Below are positions 33,184 to 36,702 of a stretch of DNA of 36,702 nt, in pieces. The position numbers were made by a program, and so were the translations under genes. Location: NCBI RefSeq assembly GCF_002095475.1, contig NZ_MLFR01000044.1, positions 1 to 36,702 on the forward strand. Reading direction: 5' to 3'. The notes beneath the pieces were generated by a model, which saw only the letters and a program-made list of their open reading frames with translations, was not told the origin of the DNA and searched no databases. This DNA is from Pantoea rwandensis (lineage in GTDB: Bacteria > Pseudomonadota > Gammaproteobacteria > Enterobacterales > Enterobacteriaceae). Within the stretch, counting starts at the first letter, position 1. Each line of letters starts with the position of its first letter.

Positions 33184-34989
33184 TTACTCACCGCTCTTTC
33201 TAAGAAGATCGTTAAGGTTAATTCTCGATTCAAATTCAGAGAAATTAGGCCACTCTTTTGTATGTGCATCGACTAAATTTGCACCATAGTAACTTACAGT
33301 CGATAAGTAATGACTTTGTTTTGTAATTAAGTCCATGCAAGCTCTGATGATAACTTGCCGCTCCATTGCCTTTAAATCATTACCATATAATTCCAACATA
33401 GGGAGCCAGTCATAGAGAGGGCGACAGTTATCAAACGAAAACATATCAAGATACATTTCTCGATTTTTAGCCTTATATCTCGCCCTCCAGTGTTGATCTG
33501 TATTAATATGATAGGCATTACCAAGATGATTTAATGCAAGCTCAACCCATAGGTGTGGCATTGGAGCATCACAAAATAAACGTCTACGTCTATCTGGAAT
33601 TGTTTTTTCAATCTCACTAATACAACTGGACAAGGTGGGTGATAAGACTTTCTTATAAATATAACTTCCATTTTTAAGCAGGTCATATAACTGAGCGCAT
33701 TTAAGATATGAGGTTTTATTGTGTCTGTTTTTGATAAATTCACTGTACCAAAATTTACATGCATTACCCTCACAATCATTTAGATTATCAACGAAACTCC
33801 AGAATGGATAATTTTCAGCATCTTCGAATAATTCCATGCCTTCAAAATCTTCCTCTTCCTCTTCCTCTTCTTCTTCTTCTTCTTCTTCTTCCTTTCTAAT
33901 TGCTACCCCAGAATATTTAAATACCTTATCAAAATCAATCTCACAATTATTTTCATTATTTTTTTCACTCAAGCACTCTATAAGCTCATCACCGCTCATA
34001 CATTCTTCATGACTATTCATGCATTTTTCAACAACTTCATTAGGAGTAGAGATTTTTTCTATGGCTTGATTTATATTCTCCTCATTTTCATTCAAAAAAA
34101 GATTTCTTAAGCGTTCGTTACTGACCACCTTGAAAATTGGCGCAAGGTAGCTAGCAAATAAATAAGGATAATGTGAGGAAAATGCGCCGTATGCCTGATC
34201 AAAATTATCTCGAATCAAATGTTCAAAAATTTTATCTTCTGGATCTGCAATTTCCGCTATCTCACGCTTTGTAAAATATGAATGTGCCAATCTCCCTTCG
34301 ATATGGTATGAATCTTCATCTGAACCAGAATAAATTGATTTTTCAAGAAAAGCATGTGAAGCGAAATAACTCGAAAGGAAGTTAATATTATCTTCAGTTG
34401 CATTGGGCAATGCACTGTTAACAATAAGAACCCCCAAGTCCGCCAATGAATTATTTTCGAAAATATTATTTATCGTATGAATTGAAGCGGGTTTTTTTGT
34501 CAGTAATGTTGCTGTAAAATCCAAATAAATTATATCAAACTTAAATGAGGTTATTTGCATCAAGTCAACAATATCCCCATTAAATATTTTCAGTGTAGGA
34601 TATTTTACCTTAGCGGAATCTAATGCTGACTTATAAGCATCCCCATCCACTTCAATTGCCCAAACGTTCTCCACCCTTACGCCAAGCTTCGTAAGTATAT
34701 TTAAATCATTTTCAGGTTCTGGACCACAGAAAAAAGCAATTTTTAGACTGCTGGGCTTTCTGCTTCCATAAATCTCTTCTGCAAAATCTTCCCACGCTTG
34801 AAGCACACTCATATTTGGATTGGAATATTTATGGGGTAATACTTCCTTAAAGGAATAGTCCCATAACTTTCGAACTATTTCTGTTTTTATTATCTTTTGT
34901 TGCTCTCTGTTTATTGTTAGTTTATCTATGGCCTGCCTCCATATTTCTTCTCGACTTAATTCTTTAACTTGCTGCTTATAAGTGTTCAT
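33184..34989 (-). CDS. Unrecognised protein with methyltransferase-like Rossmann domain and poly-Glu run
   Basis: A 601-residue protein with a GAGAG ribosome site. Residues about 83-163 look like a class I SAM-dependent methyltransferase core: KIAFFCGPEPENDLNILTKL (motif I, with a GPEP instead of a GxGxG loop), an acidic strand end in WAIEVDGDAY (motif II), FNGDI, then FDIIYLDFTATLL (motif IV). A 14-glutamate run (367-380) splits it from a C-terminal half of unknown fold. This half is rich in aromatic residues and cysteine, with DRRRRLFCDAPMPHLW and QHWRARYKAKNREMYLDMF. It is strongly AT-rich next to the GC-richer flagellar genes and is flanked by an IS110 element and a broken umuC. It could be an RNA/DNA methyltransferase in an anti-phage or accessory role. 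That is inference; the family is not known to me. Confidence 0.75.
   Translation of the reverse strand: MNTYKQQVKELSREEIWRQAIDKLTINREQQKIIKTEIVRKLWDYSFKEVLPHKYSNPNMSVLQAWEDFAEEIYGSRKPSSLKIAFFCGPEPENDLNILTKLGVRVENVWAIEVDGDAYKSALDSAKVKYPTLKIFNGDIVDLMQITSFKFDIIYLDFTATLLTKKPASIHTINNIFENNSLADLGVLIVNSALPNATEDNINFLSSYFASHAFLEKSIYSGSDEDSYHIEGRLAHSYFTKREIAEIADPEDKIFEHLIRDNFDQAYGAFSSHYPYLFASYLAPIFKVVSNERLRNLFLNENEENINQAIEKISTPNEVVEKCMNSHEECMSGDELIECLSEKNNENNCEIDFDKVFKYSGVAIRKEEEEEEEEEEEEEEDFEGMELFEDAENYPFWSFVDNLNDCEGNACKFWYSEFIKNRHNKTSYLKCAQLYDLLKNGSYIYKKVLSPTLSSCISEIEKTIPDRRRRLFCDAPMPHLWVELALNHLGNAYHINTDQHWRARYKAKNREMYLDMFSFDNCRPLYDWLPMLELYGNDLKAMERQVIIRACMDLITKQSHYLSTVSYYGANLVDAHTKEWPNFSEFESRINLNDLLRKSGE
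33850..33891 (-). repeat. GAA/GAG microsatellite encoding 14 glutamates
   Basis: Fourteen glutamate codons in a row, mostly GAA with alternating GAG near the 3' end on the minus strand. Changes in whole codons would alter the run length without shifting the frame. Confidence 0.95.
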
Positions 34990-35196
34990 TTTTTCTCTCA
35001 GTTATATAGTGACGTCATTTACTATGAATTATCATGCATTAGGTCTGAATACACTAGCTCAAAATGGTCGCTCACCTTTGATAAAAGATCGGTTTATTCA
35101 AAGCTAAGATTTTGGTCTCGTTACCTGCTCCCTGATGATTCACACCGAAGGCTGTTAGCAATGTCCGCTTCACGCCCTGAGACATTCGACAAGCTT
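34990..35196 (-). other. Gap between the methyltransferase-like gene and the IS110 transposase
   Basis: No gene is supported here. The promoter of the methyltransferase-like gene should lie in the left part, and the right end of the IS110-type element in the right part. I cannot place either boundary exactly; a plus-strand 80-codon frame here is a shadow. Confidence 0.45.
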
Positions 35197-36437
35197 TTAT
35201 GGCTTCAGTAAGGGCGAGTGTCGCGCTTCAAGAGCCAGCAAATACTTCGCTTCATCGTACTGGGTTTTGGTCTTCCAGCAGCGGTAAATGATCCTTATCC
35301 ATTTGAAGGCAAGAGCCCGGATTGAAGACTGATGAGATTTTCCTTTTTCTCGCAGTCCCTGATAATACAGCTTGGCCCAGTATGAAGAGTTAGCCGTTTT
35401 GGCAGCCCATTCAACAAAGGTCTGCCGGACGAACTTGGCACACTGCCATCTCCAGTGAACCCAGGATTTCTGGCCACTTCTTTCTGTCACCGGTGCAATA
35501 CCTGCGTAGTTTTGAATTTCTTCAGCGCTGTTAAACCGGTCGCGGTTATCACCATGTGCAGCAAGCATTCGTGGGCCCATACAAGGCCCCATGCCCGGAA
35601 GTGATTTGAACAGCCCCGCATCTGACAAAGTATCAAAAAGCGTTTCGATTCGTTCGTCATAGGTTTTGATGATTTCACTCACGACTTTAATTTGTGTAGC
35701 CAGTGCTGTTGCCATCAAAGCATTAGCCTCTTTAACACTCGGGTCTGTCGTCAACAGGATAGCGTCATCAATACTCATAACACGCTGCTCGGTAAGGGCC
35801 ATTGCGCGACCACCTTTGGCATTCAGAAAGTTACGGATCGTGTCGCGCCTGGCTCGTTTAAGTTGTTGCAGACTGGGCCATCGTATAATCAGTTCACACA
35901 ACAGTAAGCTCCCCCGATGTGAGAACCACTCCAGGGACTGAGGATAATACAGTTTAAGCGTGTTGATTATACGGTTCACAAAACGGCGTTTATCTTCAAC
36001 CAGTTGACGACGCTGCTCAACCAGTTGCTTTGGAGTAACTGGATGTCCGCATTGTCGGGTTCAATAACTTTTATCTTTTGGGGATAACGCAGCATTAATT
36101 CTAATGCCAGCTCTGCATCCTGCGGGTCATCTTTAGCGCTGCTGGGCGAAAAGGCTTGTCGGTAACGAGCCAGTGGCAATGCGTGGACGGGGAAAATGGT
36201 GATAAAGGGATATTTTTGAAGAGCATTTACCACGGAGCCCTTCTTCAGCTCGAGAGCTATTGCGATTCTGCCTTTAACCTTCTGGTGCAACTCTGTAAGC
36301 CAAGCATCAAGCGCTTCTGCTGTATGTTCAATCACATGGAATTCGCGTTCGCCGTTTTTAAACTGAACACAGACATCGTGTTTTTTATCTGCCCAGTCCA
36401 GACCAACGTGCGCAGCAAACTGATTAGTCACAGTCAT
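35197..36437 (-). pseudogene. IS110-family transposase, frameshifted
   Basis: The reading frame starts at ATG 36437 with AGGAG and encodes the N-terminal DEDD RuvC-like domain of IS110-type recombinases (VGLDWADKKHDVCV, then SSAKDDPQDAELAL with the later acidic residues). At about 36027-36029 one base is missing: homology then continues in another frame through QLVEQRRQLVEDKRRFVNR, and the C-terminal Tnp_20 domain follows (KSLPGMGPCMGPRMLAAHGD, GIAPVTERSGQ). The first frame ends at a TGA overlapping the GTG of the second (35979). IS110 transposases normally are one unbroken frame, so the gene is probably inactive, unless this is a sequencing error. Confidence 0.88.
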
Positions 36438-36702
36438 CACCAACTCCTTTTTATCGGGGGTTGGTATGCATTCCACGCTCTTCGAAAGAAATATAGCCAG
36501 CAGTTTATCTGCATGCCCTGAGTATTCGTTAGCGAACGTTGAGCACCTACTGGTTCGAAAGAAAAGCGGCGATCATCGCATGATTCTCGCTCAATATTCG
36601 TAACCAGTAAGCACATACCCTGAATCACTTCAAAGTGTAATTCTCAGAGTGCGAATGACTATAAATCGCTCTCAGCAGACCTTCAGCGCCACGTATTTGT
36701 CT
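36438..36702 (-). ncRNA. Candidate IS110 left end with bridge-RNA region
   Basis: The 265 bp upstream of the transposase have no gene. IS110-group elements carry a structured bridge RNA in this 5' non-coding position. Supporting signs seen here are a repeated TTTCTTTCGAA word and a stem with AGAGCGA and TCGCACTCT (minus strand, near 36650-36680). I could not fold the RNA or find donor and target guide loops, so this is a positional inference. Confidence 0.35.

Larger units (their letters stand above)
35197..36702 (-). mobile_element. IS110-family insertion element, ends not resolved
   Basis: The element contains the transposase pseudogene plus flanking sequence. IS110 elements lack terminal inverted repeats and usually make no target duplication, so the ends cannot be set by eye. 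The right part may run past the window edge. Confidence 0.6.

Noticed and set aside
34969..35211. Plus-strand 80-codon ORF next to the IS element
   Set aside because: It spans the start of the methyltransferase-like gene and the end of the transposase gene, and has no ribosome site.
35976..36476. Programmed frameshifting in the IS110 transposase
   Set aside because: IS110 transposases are normally one frame and no slippery heptamer with a following structure is seen; a one-base loss is simpler.

Overview
The window looks like the chromosome of a motile Gram-negative gammaproteobacterium of the Enterobacterales, most plausibly Pantoea, Erwinia or a close relative. Flagellar and chemotaxis proteins are near-identical in layout and motifs to Escherichia coli orthologues, and otsBA lies next to flhDC as in E. 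coli. However, the chemoreceptor set differs, and cheZ is not followed by flhB. The genus is an inference; no rRNA or other marker is present.

Layout. (1) 1-2352, minus strand: a multi-pass membrane protein that runs off the left edge and carries 26-residue tandem repeats, preceded by a YchO-type inverse autotransporter. (2) 2518-9595: a catabolic locus. A six-gene minus-strand operon (dehydrogenase, ribose-type ABC transporter with a DUF2291 lipoprotein, second dehydrogenase) diverges from a DeoR-type regulator. The second dehydrogenase resembles D-threitol dehydrogenase, so a sugar alcohol is the likely substrate. A CRP-like site is centred exactly where a class II activator would sit on a candidate operon promoter. 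(3) 9641-23917, minus strand: flhDC, motAB-cheAW, three chemoreceptor genes, and cheRBYZ. Each receptor gene has its own candidate sigma-28 promoter, and strong hairpins separate transcription units. (4) 23918-27282: the long flhDC control region with a perfect CRP consensus, then otsBA behind a candidate sigma-S promoter.

(5) 27606-30723: small hypothetical genes, a GNAT acetyltransferase and a YeiH-type membrane protein. (6) 30979-36702: a degraded, increasingly AT-rich accessory segment. It holds a umuC that has lost its 5' end and its umuD partner, an orphan YrhB/Imm35-like gene, a 601-residue unrecognised protein with a methyltransferase-like fold and a 14-residue glutamate run, and a frameshifted IS110-family transposase whose 5' flank may encode the bridge RNA.

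How the parts work together: FlhD and FlhC activate flagellar genes, FliA (encoded elsewhere) would read the receptor promoters, receptors signal through CheW and CheA to CheY and CheZ, CheR and CheB adapt the receptors, and MotAB drives the motor. The polyol locus is an independent metabolic unit. The most novel material is at the two ends of the window: the repeat-bearing membrane protein, and the island with the methyltransferase-like protein.
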